Assembly: GCF_008180415.1 (NCBI RefSeq)
Contig: NZ_VTEI01000007.1
Location: forward strand, 159,810 to 223,809
Direction: 5' to 3'
Origin: Rossellomorea vietnamensis
Lineage (GTDB): Bacteria; Bacillota; Bacilli; Bacillales; Bacillaceae_B
Length of the DNA: 64,000 bases
A program made the position numbers and the translations under genes. This document shows, in pieces, positions 17,652-26,669 of this stretch (positions are counted from its first letter, which is position 1; the number at the start of each line of letters is the position of its first letter). The notes under the pieces are model-generated. The model was not told the DNA's origin. It saw only the letters and a program-made list of their open reading frames with translations, and ran no database searches.

Positions 17652-17716
17652 TTATGACCATTTTTCAGCTCACAGTCTATGTGGGCTGTTTTTTTGAACT
17701 TTGTCCACTATTCCAT

Positions 17717-17933
17717 AGGAACAATATATGCGAAAACAGCTTTTTAAAAGGCACTTTTCGTAAACTTTGTTGCTATTTAATACTAATTTCAAAAAAAAAT
17801 AACCTGTATTACGAAGATAAAATCTGGCAAAACCGAAAAGAAAAGAGCTGCTCTTACCCGTTTAGAGTTAAAACTCTTAGTATACGGGGAAAAATCCGGC
17901 TCTTGAGATTTTTCCGAAAGCAAACAATATATA
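17717..17933 (+). repeat. Element A, copy 2 with an extra end fragment
   Basis: A full element runs from about 17747 (AAAGGCACTTTTCGTAAAC) to about 17933. Just before it, 17717-17745 carries another inverted right end (ACAATATATGCGAAAACAGC), as if a second copy lost all but its end. The interior hairpin CCCGTTTAGAGTT / AACTCTTAGTATACGGG is complete. The 101-residue open frame over it is not a gene. The rest of 17652-18095 holds only the yjbI leader. Confidence 0.85.
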
Positions 17934-18095
17934 GATTCTTACTTGAGGGCTGAAATCACCATTCTGCACAGGGAATGTTACTCCTGCATTGGCAGATACT
18001 AATCAAAATTGAGTATTATGAATGCTATTTGTTTGAGATATCTTTCAGCGATTGCTAAAATAAAACAAACAATCAATGCAAAAAGGAGTCTACTT

Positions 18096-18494
18096 ATGGA
18101 GAAACATAAGACGCCGTATGAAACAATTGGCGAAGAAAAGCTCTCAATGCTTGTAGATGCTTTTTATGCAAGAGTAGGGAACCATCCTGATTTAATTCCG
18201 ATATTTCCAAACGACCTGTCTGAAACTGCCAGAAAACAAAAGCAGTTCCTTACCCAATATTTGGGCGGACCACCTTTATATACGGAAGAACACGGCCATC
18301 CAATGATGCGCGCCAGACATTTACCTTTTGAAATAACACCAACAAGAGCAAAAGCATGGTTGAAGTGCATGAGTGAGTCCATGGATGAAATCGGTCTTGA
18401 GGGTCATTTCCGAGAAGAATTCTTTTCCCGGCTTGTGCTGACAGCCAGGCATATGGTGAACTCACCGGACAACCTGCTAGGTGAAGAAAATTGA
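18096..18494 (+). CDS. yjbI: Truncated hemoglobin, group II (YjbI)
   Basis: The 132-residue protein has the 2-on-2 globin pattern: Tyr24 at B10, proximal His75 in RARHLPFEIT, and Trp88 at G8, typical of group II. These heme proteins bind O2 or NO; in B. subtilis YjbI has been linked to protection of proteins from oxidation. I use the ATG at 18096 behind AAAAAGGAG; an upstream open frame lacks a site. Its stop codon overlaps the TTG start of spxH, so translation is coupled. Confidence 0.93.
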   Translation: MEKHKTPYETIGEEKLSMLVDAFYARVGNHPDLIPIFPNDLSETARKQKQFLTQYLGGPPLYTEEHGHPMMRARHLPFEITPTRAKAWLKCMSESMDEIGLEGHFREEFFSRLVLTARHMVNSPDNLLGEEN

Positions 18495-19357
18495 GCAGCC
18501 TGAATAATAAAAAAGCCATTCAAGGATGCAAGCCTGATAAAAAGCCTTTAGAAATATATATGTTCATCGACCCTCTTTGCCCTGAGTGCTGGGCATTGGA
18601 ACCTATTCTTAAAAAGCTGCAGATCCAGTATGGACAGTATTTCAGGATCAAGAATGTTTTGAGCGGAAAATTGACCTCTCTGAATTTGTCCAATAAAAAG
18701 AAGCAGGAAAACATCGCAACCCAATGGGAAAAGACCGCAAGCCGGTCTGGAATGTCCTGCGACGGAAATCTATGGTATGAAAACCCTATTGATTCTCCAT
18801 ATTTGGCTTCCATCGCCATTAAAGCTGCAGAATTGCAGGGAAGGCATGCAGGGATCCGTTTTTTCAGAAAACTGCAGGAAACTCTTTTTCTTGGAAAACA
18901 AGACGTATCCAATCTCGAAGTTCTGACCGGCATAGCCTCTAACAGCAAGCTTGACTTAAAGGAATTCCAAAGCGACATCCATTCTGAATCAGCTGCTAAA
19001 GCCCTTCAATGCGATTTAAGAATTACAGCTGAAATGGATGTTGAAGAAATACCGACCCTTGTCTTTTTTAATGAAAACATTGAAGATGAAGGAATAAAAG
19101 TGACCGGAATGTACTCCTATGAGGTGTATGTTCAAATATTGGAAGAAATGCTTTCCAGTATCCCGGAACCACAGCCTCTGCCGCCGTTGGAACATTTTCT
19201 GGAATACTACCAAATGGTTGCCACTAAAGAAATTTCAGTAGTATATGACATGAGTATGCTTCAAGTTGAAAAGAATATGAAGAAGTGGATTCTCCAAAAG
19301 AAAGTTGAGAAAGTCTCTGTCAAACACGGAACGTTCTGGAGGTATCTCTCTTCTTAA
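18491..19357 (+). CDS. spxH: ClpXP adaptor SpxH (YjbH)
   Basis: SpxH is a DsbA-like protein that binds Spx and speeds its degradation by ClpXP. The 288-residue product has the thioredoxin-like FIDPLCPECWALEP (Cys30-x-x-Cys33) and the length expected. The start is TTG at 18491, overlapping the yjbI stop as TTGA, with AGGTGAAG upstream inside yjbI. The spx gene itself lies 5.5 kb further on. A terminator follows at 19411. Confidence 0.92.
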   Translation: MSSLNNKKAIQGCKPDKKPLEIYMFIDPLCPECWALEPILKKLQIQYGQYFRIKNVLSGKLTSLNLSNKKKQENIATQWEKTASRSGMSCDGNLWYENPIDSPYLASIAIKAAELQGRHAGIRFFRKLQETLFLGKQDVSNLEVLTGIASNSKLDLKEFQSDIHSESAAKALQCDLRITAEMDVEEIPTLVFFNENIEDEGIKVTGMYSYEVYVQILEEMLSSIPEPQPLPPLEHFLEYYQMVATKEISVVYDMSMLQVEKNMKKWILQKKVEKVSVKHGTFWRYLSS

Positions 19358-19410
19358 TTAAAATATTGAATATATCTTCTGATAAGATATATTGAAATAA
19401 GAATAAAAAG

Positions 19411-19440
19411 AAAACCCGTTGTCCGAGGACAACGGGTTTT
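19411..19440 (+). terminator. Terminator of the yjbI-spxH operon
   Basis: AAAACCCGTTGTCC pairs perfectly with GGACAACGGGTTTT. Confidence 0.9.
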
Positions 19441-20014
19441 CTAATACAAACAAAGGGGATGGGAGAAATTTTTCACGGTCAAACAAAGGGGTATATGTTT
19501 GTTGTGATCAACTTCTTGTACTTAATATAGCATGAGGGAACTTGTATGTGCAAGATGTTTGTTTATTATTTCACAATATTGTCATATAGTTTAATTTTCC
19601 TATACTTTACTCCCGAGGATTGGGACGGCTGGCAATCGGGCTCCTGTGACCTGCCCCTTGAAGCCGTGAAGCTGGAGGGAAATTCATTTGATTTAAAGCA
19701 GACATATTCTTTGTGAAAGGCGTTTAAAAAAGGCTGTATTCGCATACAGTGCTGCTTTCGGAAACATCCTAAGAGCCGGTTATTATACCCTTCAATTATG
19801 GTTAGTTTTTGATAATTAATATGAAATAGCAGCAAAGTTTGCGAAAAGAGAAAAAAATGATCTCATATCCAGGAAAACTCAGGTTTAAGTAGACTTATGC
19901 GAAAGAAGCACGTACATCCACTCATCATTTTTAAATACTCAGTGAAGACAGCACGTATTTTCAGCGATATTCCTCATATAATTTATAGATATTCTTTTAA
20001 GGAGGATCATTACT
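19441..20014. other. Intergenic region with worn repeats
   Basis: No gene is supported up to 20014. About 19612-19680 is a worn fragment resembling the outer arms of element B (GAGGATTGGGACGGCTGG, GAAGCTGGAGG). The rest holds a short element A copy (listed separately). Confidence 0.5.
19728..19850 (-). repeat. Element A, short internal-deletion copy
   Basis: Both ends are present (AAAGGCTGTATTCGCATAC at left, GCAGCAAAGTTTGCGAAAAGAG at right) but the interior is only about 65 bp and lacks the GAAAAGAAAAGAGCTGC block. This is the form expected of a deletion derivative. Confidence 0.7.
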
Positions 20015-20191
20015 ATGAGACCCAATCTCACGTTCATCTTATTGATCTCGTTTATACTCCTGTCATTTATCCTTAATATTTTTGGGTTAATGTATCTTTA
20101 CCCCATTTATGTGACCTCTCCATTGCTCTTCCTATCGCTCCTGCTGCTTATGCAGTATATTAATAATCGAAAAAGATTCAGAGGCTTCTGA
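20015..20191 (+). CDS. Small hydrophobic protein (YizD-like)
   Basis: A 58-residue protein made of two hydrophobic segments (about 6-26 and 34-50) and a basic tail NNRKRFRGF. AAGGAGGA precedes the ATG at the right distance, so it is very likely real although short. It lies between spxH and pepF where B. subtilis has yizD, a small gene of unknown function; I infer the match from position and size. Confidence 0.7.
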   Translation: MRPNLTFILLISFILLSFILNIFGLMYLYPIYVTSPLLFLSLLLLMQYINNRKRFRGF

Positions 20192-20287
20192 CCGACCCAG
20201 GCTGCGTTTTTTAAGACTAACAATTAATTAAGATACAGTTTTCAATCAACCAAAGCAATCCTTGCAGCTCAATGGATTAAAAAGATC

Positions 20288-20330
20288 AAAAAGGCAGCCA
20301 TGATGTAATTATCATGGCTGCCTTTTAGTT
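20288..20330. terminator. Bidirectional terminator before pepF
   Basis: AAAAAGGCAGCCATGAT pairs with ATCATGGCTGCCTTTT; it can end pepF (minus) and the small gene (plus). Confidence 0.9.
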
Positions 20331-20350
20331 TTGTCTGGTGAACAAGACGC

Positions 20351-22168
20351 TTAAGAAAGCATCTTTTCCATTTCATTAAGGTTTTCTTCAAATACCTTCA
20401 TCGCTTCTTCGATTGGCTGTGAAACAGTCATGTCGACTCCAGCTTTTTTTAATACTTCGATCGGATAATCAGAACTTCCGGACTTAAGGAATTCAATGTA
20501 TCTTTCCACTGCCGGCTGTCCTTCCTCCAAAATCTGCTTGCTCAATGCAGTCGCCGCACTGAAGCCTGTCGCATACTGATACACATAATAATTGTAATAG
20601 AAGTGCGGGATACGTGCCCATTCAAGACCGATTTCTTCGTCAATCTCAATGTCTTCTTCCCCGAAATACTTCTTATTCAATTCATAGTATTCCTTTGAAA
20701 GCATCTCTGCAGTCAAAGCTTCGCCTTCTTGGGCCTTCTTGTGGATGATATGTTCAAATTCAGCAAACATTGTTTGACGGAAAACAGTCCCTCTGAATCC
20801 TTCCAGATAGTGATTAAGAAGGTACAAACGTTTTTTCTCATCATCGATATTATTCACTAGATAATTATTTAATAGCGCTTCATTACAAGTAGACGCCACC
20901 TCAGCAACAAAGATCGAATAATTGCCGTATGGATATGGCTGGGCCTTCCTCGTGTAATAACTGTGCACACTATGTCCGAACTCATGCGCAAGTGTGAAAA
21001 GGTTATTGACGTTGTCCTGCCAGTTCATAAGGATATAAGGATTCGTGCCATATGTTCCTGAAGAATAGGCCCCGCTTCTCTTTCCTTTGTTCTCTACTAC
21101 ATCTACCCAGCGGTTTTCAAAGCCCTCTTTCAAGACGTTCATGTATTCTTCGCCAAGCGGCGTAAGGCCATTAAGAATCATGTTCTTAGCTTCTTCGTAA
21201 GGGATTTCCATTTTTACTTCTTTAACAAGAGGAGTGTATAAATCATACATGTGGAGCTTTTCCAGTCCCAATACCTTTTTCCTCAGCTTGATATAACGAT
21301 GAAGAAGGTGCAGATTATCATTTACGGTTTTGACAAGATTCTCATAAACCGTTTCCGGGATATTATTTGCAGACAGTGCAGCATGGCGTGCAGAATCATA
21401 ATTTCTTACGTCTGCGCTGAAGTTATCTTTTTTCACTGTACCGCTTAATGTGCTTGAGAAAGTATTTTGGAACTTCCCATAGGTTTTATAAACAGCCTTG
21501 AATGCCTCTTCCCTTACGCGGCGGTCATCACTTTCGAGGAAACGGATATAGCGGCCATGTGTAATCTCAACCTCTTCACCATTTTCATCTGTGATTGTCG
21601 GAAATTCCATGTCAGCATTATTCAGCATTCCAAATGTATTCGCTGATGCGCCCAGCACTTCAGACGCCTGCGCAAGCAGTGCCTCTTGCTCCGCTGATAA
21701 AATATGGGGACGCTGAAGGTTGATTTCTTCAAGGGCATGCTTGTAAAGATGAAGTTCTTTGTTTTCCTCCAGGAAGCTGTTCAGCCTGTCTTCATCAATT
21801 GCCAGGATTTCCGGCACAAGATAAGCAAATGAACTAGAAAGCTGAGTATATAAAGTTTTCGCTCTGTCATCAAGCCCTTGATAGTAGGAATTCGTCGTAT
21901 CCTGATCATATCTCATGTGAGAATAAGCATACAGCCTTCCCATTCTCTCGGAAACTTCATCCTGAAATTTCAACGCTTTAAAAAGATGATCAGCACTTTC
22001 AGATAGCGAACCTTTGAAGTCACCGGCACCTTTTATTAATTCCTGTACCTCTTTGTACTCTTTTTCCCACACCTTATCGTCAGCAAAAATATCTTCAAGT
22101 CTCCATGTCAATTCTTCCTTGATATCCTTGCGGTTCGGAAGACTCTTTACAGCTGTTTCATTTGTCAT
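20351..22168 (-). CDS. pepF: Oligoendopeptidase F
   Basis: The 605-residue M3 zinc peptidase has HEFGH at residues 395-399 with a downstream Glu in AEVASTCNEALL. PepF cleaves peptides of about 7-17 residues in the cytoplasm; in B. subtilis it can interfere with Phr peptide signalling and sporulation initiation when overexpressed. I place the start at 22168, where GGAGGATACAT precedes the ATG; the frame is open to 22261. coiA lies upstream in the same direction, separated by about 120 bp. Confidence 0.95.
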   Translation of the reverse strand: MTNETAVKSLPNRKDIKEELTWRLEDIFADDKVWEKEYKEVQELIKGAGDFKGSLSESADHLFKALKFQDEVSERMGRLYAYSHMRYDQDTTNSYYQGLDDRAKTLYTQLSSSFAYLVPEILAIDEDRLNSFLEENKELHLYKHALEEINLQRPHILSAEQEALLAQASEVLGASANTFGMLNNADMEFPTITDENGEEVEITHGRYIRFLESDDRRVREEAFKAVYKTYGKFQNTFSSTLSGTVKKDNFSADVRNYDSARHAALSANNIPETVYENLVKTVNDNLHLLHRYIKLRKKVLGLEKLHMYDLYTPLVKEVKMEIPYEEAKNMILNGLTPLGEEYMNVLKEGFENRWVDVVENKGKRSGAYSSGTYGTNPYILMNWQDNVNNLFTLAHEFGHSVHSYYTRKAQPYPYGNYSIFVAEVASTCNEALLNNYLVNNIDDEKKRLYLLNHYLEGFRGTVFRQTMFAEFEHIIHKKAQEGEALTAEMLSKEYYELNKKYFGEEDIEIDEEIGLEWARIPHFYYNYYVYQYATGFSAATALSKQILEEGQPAVERYIEFLKSGSSDYPIEVLKKAGVDMTVSQPIEEAMKVFEENLNEMEKMLS

Positions 22169-22289
22169 ATGTATCCTCCATTCTTTCGTTATACGAATTA
22201 ATCCTTCCCTCTTACATTCTCCAATAAAAAAGGAAATCCTGCAAGAAATGGATGTTTTCATTATGAAAACAATAAAAAGCCCTTTAACT

Positions 22290-23402
22290 TTATTTAGTAT
22301 GATTTCCTGTTACATAATATACTTCAGATTTTATCTCCTTTATTATGTCTCTTTTAAGAAGAATCATTAAGTATTCTTTCAGCGCTTCCAGTAGCAGATC
22401 TTCCTTTACAAGGGGGAGAATCCTGCGTTGAATGAAACCAGTGCTTATTCTCTTAAGAAAACTGTTCAATAGATCCCCAAAGGAGAAACTGGAACCTGCT
22501 GGCTTTTTTTTAAATCCATCATACCAAATAAAGTACTGCCACTCGATTGGGTGGCTTTTGAAAAGAAGCATATGTTCTGTTGGGATGCCGATATAATCAG
22601 GTAAGCTCAATAAATGGTCGCCGTTTAAATAAAGGGCTTTTAAAAACCGGTCATTTACACCGTTATTATACATGAGTTTATTTTTTATCCACGAATCATT
22701 TGAAGCTTTAAAGTACTTATTAGGAGGGTTGTTCGTTTTTAAAGGTAGCTTAAAAGGAAAAGGAACGGAAGTGAGCGTAAGAGTAAATGTTTCTGAAGAA
22801 AAGAGTTTTGCAGAATGAGGATGAAGGTTGTAATAAAAGTGCATCATTTCATTTTCAGTATCGAAGTAAGAGAGCCAGTAGCCGGCATGAGGACTGTATC
22901 GGATAAAGTGCTGCTGAGAATGAGTTAGTGAAATTCGTGGACCCGTCCCTTTCTGAACAATTCTGCTGCCCAGGATCCACACTGGTTCAATACCTGCATT
23001 TTGATAGCCTATTGTTCGGGCCAGAAAATCAGCACTGCTGATAGCAGCACATTGAAATTCCACAGAATACCTTTTATCCTTCAATAAAATATAAACATCC
23101 GGTCTCTGCTGGACAGACGGCAGATAATGTTCTAGCTCAACAGTCGAAATTAGTGAAGAAAAGTGATGAAAAAGAAGTTTTTTACCTCTAAGATGAATAA
23201 CAGTCTCTGGTTCACCGCTGCCTTTACAGCCTATGTTAGAGACATGTGCAAAATGGGGAATCTTAATCTTGCCTGCTTTGATTATTAAGGGGCCCTTACA
23301 TACAGGACAATAGAACTTACTGCCCTTTAAACCTTCCACCTCTTCATCTGAATGCCGGATTAATGTAATCAACTGCTTATGTTTATTTAATGCGGTCAGC
23401 AT
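22290..23402 (-). CDS. coiA: Competence protein CoiA
   Basis: The 370-residue protein has an N-terminal zinc-binding region (Cys32-x-x-Cys35, His50, His53), then a restriction-endonuclease-like core PDVYILLKDKRYSVEFQ with Asp102, Glu115 and Gln117, and a long C-terminal region. CoiA is induced in competence and acts on incoming DNA during transformation. Ribosome binding site AGGAGGTGAC lies before the ATG. The gene order mecA-coiA-pepF matches B. subtilis. Confidence 0.93.
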   Translation of the reverse strand: MLTALNKHKQLITLIRHSDEEVEGLKGSKFYCPVCKGPLIIKAGKIKIPHFAHVSNIGCKGSGEPETVIHLRGKKLLFHHFSSLISTVELEHYLPSVQQRPDVYILLKDKRYSVEFQCAAISSADFLARTIGYQNAGIEPVWILGSRIVQKGTGPRISLTHSQQHFIRYSPHAGYWLSYFDTENEMMHFYYNLHPHSAKLFSSETFTLTLTSVPFPFKLPLKTNNPPNKYFKASNDSWIKNKLMYNNGVNDRFLKALYLNGDHLLSLPDYIGIPTEHMLLFKSHPIEWQYFIWYDGFKKKPAGSSFSFGDLLNSFLKRISTGFIQRRILPLVKEDLLLEALKEYLMILLKRDIIKEIKSEVYYVTGNHTK

Positions 23403-23543
23403 TTAGTCACCTCCTGTAACCATATTCTTCTGTGCAGGAGGGTCATATTCCTTTTTCTAATTTACAATAATATTAATTAAAGGATCATAGATTTAGTTAG
23501 AAAAAACGGATGAAATTGACTCAATCAAAGCTGCGAAATAGTA

Positions 23544-23739
23544 AAAGGCTGTTTTCGCATAGATTGTTGCTTTCGGTAAAATTCCAGGAGCCGGATCTTT
23601 CCACGGGTACAAAGTGATTTCTCTCTAATCGGGGAAAGCAGCTCATTTCTTTTCATGATCACCAAGTTATTAAGATGAATTATGATTAGTTTTTTTGGAA
23701 TGAGTATCCAATATACAACAAAGTTTACGAAAAGAGCCT
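23544..23739 (-). repeat. Element A, copy 3
   Basis: Left end AAAGGCTGTTTTCGCATAG, right end AAGTTTACGAAAAGAGCC. The interior is more diverged than in other copies; the AAAGAGCTGC block is changed to AAAGCAGCTC. It lies between mecA and coiA, downstream of the mecA terminator. Confidence 0.85.
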
Positions 23740-23742
23740 AGT

Positions 23743-23772
23743 AAAAAAACGCATCCTCAAATGAGAATGCGC
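23743..23772 (-). terminator. Terminator of mecA
   Basis: CGCATTCTCA and TGAGGATGCG form the stem with a two-base loop on the minus strand, followed by seven T. Confidence 0.8.
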
Positions 23773-23787
23773 ATTATCTGCAAAAAA

Positions 23788-24456
23788 TTAACTGAAATGT
23801 TTAGTAACCGTATGGAAGACATCCTCATTCATGACGGTTGTTCCATACTCGTTCAAACGATGAACGGTAAGGCTGGATTCATTTCCGTACTCAAGCATTA
23901 TACTTAACACATTATCGATCTCATCTTCTGTGAATTGCTCATCAGAAAATTCAATATGGATATAATATGTCCCTTCAAAGGAAAACAATTTGGTGGATAG
24001 ATGTTCATAATCAGTAGAGATCATTTTATGTGATAAAGAGATAACATCTTCGAAATCCTTAAATTTTATAGTGAATTCCAATGCTCCTTCATCTTCGTTT
24101 TGATCCTGCTTCATCTGGAAGTGCTGATCCAGGAAGTCTTCTATCCGTTCATCTACAGGGAGATCCTTGATCTTATCTTCAGGAATCGGCAGTTCAAATT
24201 TCTGTCCATCCTTAGTGACCTGGGCTCTTGTCACCAGGACTTCAAGTCCTTTATCAAGAGCTTGTACCTGAATCCATAAAGGGCCTTCTATAGTAAAGTT
24301 CTCTTCCTGGTGAACTTCATCCATCATTTCCCAAAATAATTCTTCGCTCCGTTCCCGGTTGTACCATATTTCTTCCCGGTCAAAGCCTCTTTCTTCTATA
24401 TCGCCATATGAAATATAAAACTTTACAGTGTTATCATTTATACGTTCTATCTCCAT
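23788..24456 (-). CDS. mecA: Adaptor protein MecA
   Basis: MecA links substrates, including ComK, to the ClpCP protease. The 222-residue protein has the N-terminal substrate-binding domain (MEIERINDNTVKFYISYGDI), an acidic linker near residues 100-130, and the C-terminal ClpC-binding domain (FKDFEDVISLSH onward). The start is the ATG at 24456 with GAGAGGTG; the longer open frame to 24540 is unlikely. The gene is flanked by its terminator and has a long leader. Confidence 0.95.
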   Translation of the reverse strand: MEIERINDNTVKFYISYGDIEERGFDREEIWYNRERSEELFWEMMDEVHQEENFTIEGPLWIQVQALDKGLEVLVTRAQVTKDGQKFELPIPEDKIKDLPVDERIEDFLDQHFQMKQDQNEDEGALEFTIKFKDFEDVISLSHKMISTDYEHLSTKLFSFEGTYYIHIEFSDEQFTEDEIDNVLSIMLEYGNESSLTVHRLNEYGTTVMNEDVFHTVTKHFS

Positions 24457-24864
24457 CAAACACCTCTCCCTTCTGTTCAATGTTGGTGAAGGGACTGCAC
24501 CCCTGAGCATTAGCCCTGATAATTGATGTAGGCTGTTCACTATGATACTTGTTCTTAATATAAAAACCGCTTTTTCTCGTTCTCCAGCAGAACTAGTGGG
24601 CTATCTACCGAAAAGCTTTCCATAAAAGAAGCTTCTGACTAATGAATGTTGAGTTAGTTTATACCTTGTACTCCTATTTTATGATAAAACATATAGAATT
24701 GGAATTAAAAATGTGCCTATTTTTCACTCCAAGTGATACTAATATACATTCCAGTGTTTTGGTTATTTTAGCTCATACACATCGAGAATTCAAGTTTTTA
24801 GTTTCTGCCTATATTAATGAATATCCTTAGAAAAGCAGTTTAAAACCTTGAAATGCCCTTGAAT
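24457..24864. other. Intergenic region between mecA and spx
   Basis: It should hold the mecA promoter; no clear -35/-10 pair stands out. A 62-residue open frame on the plus strand (24642-24830) has no ribosome binding site and is AT-biased, so I do not call it. Confidence 0.4.
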
Positions 24865-24894
24865 AAAAAAACCTCCATGCGAGAGCATGAAGGA
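24865..24894 (-). terminator. Terminator of spx
   Basis: On the minus strand CCTTCATGC, loop TCTC, GCATGGAGG, then TTTTTTT. Confidence 0.9.
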
Positions 24895-24908
24895 GATGGT
24901 TTGATATA

Positions 24909-25304
24909 TTAGTTGACCATGCGTTGAGCTTCAAGCAATTGGAAGGTCCTCACTTTTCGAGGCAGAAAACGACGAATTTCATCTTCGTTATATCCTACTT
25001 GAAGTCTCTTTTCATCCATGATGATCGGTCTGCGAAGCAAACCAGGATTTTGCTGAATCAATTCGAAAAGGTTCTGCAAAGGCAGAGCGTCAAGTTCAAC
25101 ATTCAATTTTTGGAATGTCTTGGATCGGGTAGAGATGATTTCATCCGTACCATCTTCAGTCATTCTCAAAATTTCTTTTATCTCGTCAATACTCAATGGT
25201 TCCGAGAATACATTTCTCTCTTTATATGGAATTTCATGATCTTCTAACCAAGCTTTCGCCTTCCGGCATGATGTACAACTAGGTGAAGTGAACAAAGTTA
25301 CCAT
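24909..25304 (-). CDS. spx: Transcriptional regulator Spx
   Basis: Spx binds the C-terminal domain of RNA polymerase alpha and switches transcription under disulfide stress. The 131-residue protein shows the redox switch Cys10-x-x-Cys13, Gly52 in the alpha-contact region, and Arg92-Pro93, matching ArsC-like Spx proteins. The ATG at 25304 gives the standard length; the frame extends to 25346. It lies after yjbC as in B. subtilis, here about 385 bp apart. SpxH, encoded nearby, targets it for ClpXP. Confidence 0.97.
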   Translation of the reverse strand: MVTLFTSPSCTSCRKAKAWLEDHEIPYKERNVFSEPLSIDEIKEILRMTEDGTDEIISTRSKTFQKLNVELDALPLQNLFELIQQNPGLLRRPIIMDEKRLQVGYNEDEIRRFLPRKVRTFQLLEAQRMVN

Positions 25305-25650
25305 GAACCATTCACACTCCCTTATATTATTAAGACTTTTATTCACAAGTAGAGTTTTCCCTAATTAACTTTCTCATTTAATAATTAGTTTAAAGAAGAA
25401 ATCTCTATTATGTATTATACATGAAAAACATTTGGTTGAATATAGTTTTAAATAAATTGTCAACTTTTAATACGAAAGTTAAACAAATATATCGTGTTAC
25501 TTAACATATACCCGTGAATGAAACATATAAACCATAAAAACGAAAAAAATTATGTTGGCTTTGTTTGCGCAAAGATTGTGGCTAATGGTTTGCATTGCAA
25601 AAAAATTTGATTGAAAGATTTCCAGCTGACTAAAAAACAGCTGCAGATAC
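25305..25650. other. Intergenic leader of spx
   Basis: AT-rich, without an open frame. TTGTTTGCGCAAAGATTGTGGCT at about 25560-25582 resembles an element A or B end (compare 308-330). Promoters of spx are expected here, but I do not assign them. Confidence 0.4.
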
Positions 25651-25680
25651 GAAAAACCTTATTGTTATGAACAATAAGGT
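25651..25680 (-). terminator. Terminator of yjbC
   Basis: ACCTTATTGTT pairs with AACAATAAGGT around a three-base loop; TTTTTC follows on the minus strand. Confidence 0.85.
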
Positions 25681-25689
25681 CGAAATCAT

Positions 25690-26262
25690 TTAAATATCTT
25701 TCAGGATATCCCTATTTCTATCGTCTTCAATGTTCAAAACTTCATCAGCGGGCTGGTAAGAAGCTCCATAGAATTTTGTGTCTTTATAGGTATGAATCAG
25801 TTCATAGGTTTTTACCATGGACTCATAAACCAGTTCTTCTGATTCATTGCCGGGTGCCCAATAAAGAATCTCCATCTCATTAATTTCATGCGTTGCAAGA
25901 GACCTGCGGCGGTAACCAATGCTCGAAGCGTGTTCAAATCCTTCTCTTTTATAAAATTTCAACCGTTTTTCGGTATCAGTATCATCATAATCAACCGGTT
26001 CGACTTCTAAAATGATCGCCTTGCCTTTCTGTTTCAGCTTCTCGATCAACTTATGTCCCAACCCCTGCCCTCTGGCTTTGGAAGAGACAAACAGATAATC
26101 AATAAAGATGAATTTTTCCAGCTCTGCATACATCAAAACATGAAGATCATCTTCATCCTTATGGTAAATATCACTGCGCTCTTTCAGCAGAGTTTCCATG
26201 TGTTCCTTGGATTTCATTTCTTCTACGGGGAAATATTGATTTAACTTCTCATACCAATGCAT
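25690..26262 (-). CDS. yjbC: GNAT-family acetyltransferase YjbC
   Basis: The 190-residue protein contains the acetyl-CoA binding loop RGQGLG (64-69) and the GNAT strand IILEVEP, followed by KFYKREGFE. The substrate is unknown. In B. subtilis yjbC precedes spx and is part of a stress-induced transcript. Here a terminator sits between the two. Ribosome binding site AAAGGAGTAGATCA. Confidence 0.88.
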   Translation of the reverse strand: MHWYEKLNQYFPVEEMKSKEHMETLLKERSDIYHKDEDDLHVLMYAELEKFIFIDYLFVSSKARGQGLGHKLIEKLKQKGKAIILEVEPVDYDDTDTEKRLKFYKREGFEHASSIGYRRRSLATHEINEMEILYWAPGNESEELVYESMVKTYELIHTYKDTKFYGASYQPADEVLNIEDDRNRDILKDI

Positions 26263-26630
26263 TGATCTACTCCTTTTTTTTCAATTAAGTCAACTATTGT
26301 CGCCATATCATTTCATACTAAAATCATTCATACTATGCCCTTAAAGTTACTAAACAACAGCAGCTAAGTTATGTCCTTAATTGTTTTTTGGGATATTAGT
26401 GTGCTTTCAAGAAGTTGCGAAAGCGTAAGTGGGAAAAAGTGGGTGTTAAGCGGTATTCTTACCAATTTAATTGTATCGTATTGAGAACAAAAGTCAAATG
26501 AGAAGCACTGCTTCAGGTACTGCCTTTCCTTCTCTTCCTATTATCCCTTTGATCCTTCTCTTCGTTATATACTTTACCTTTCTTACAATGAAGCACGCCA
26601 CCTCCCTGGAACTTAACAACTGTTTTGAAT
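26263..26630. other. Intergenic region, possible tiny basic peptide
   Basis: AT-rich and mostly without open frames. On the minus strand GGGAGGTGGC precedes a GTG at about 26600 that opens 27 codons rich in Lys and Arg. This may be chance, and I do not call it. Confidence 0.3.
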
Positions 26631-26662
26631 AAAAAGAAAGACAGCAGGATTTCCTGCCGTCT
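26631..26662 (-). terminator. Terminator of the DUF4015 gene
   Basis: GACGGCAGGA and TCCTGCTGTC pair on the minus strand; TTTCTTTTT follows. Confidence 0.85.
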
Positions 26663-26669
26663 AATTAGT

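Noticed and set aside
17648..17953. 101-residue plus-strand open frame after yjbJ
   Set aside because: It overlaps element A copy 2 and the end of yjbJ and has no ribosome site.
24642..24830. 62-residue plus-strand frame between mecA and spx
   Set aside because: No ribosome site, AT-driven composition, no neighbour relation.
26520..26602. Tiny GTG-started basic peptide of 27 codons on the minus strand
   Set aside because: It has a GGGAGGT-like site but spacing is only three bases and no homolog comes to mind; kept as a note in the intergenic entry.
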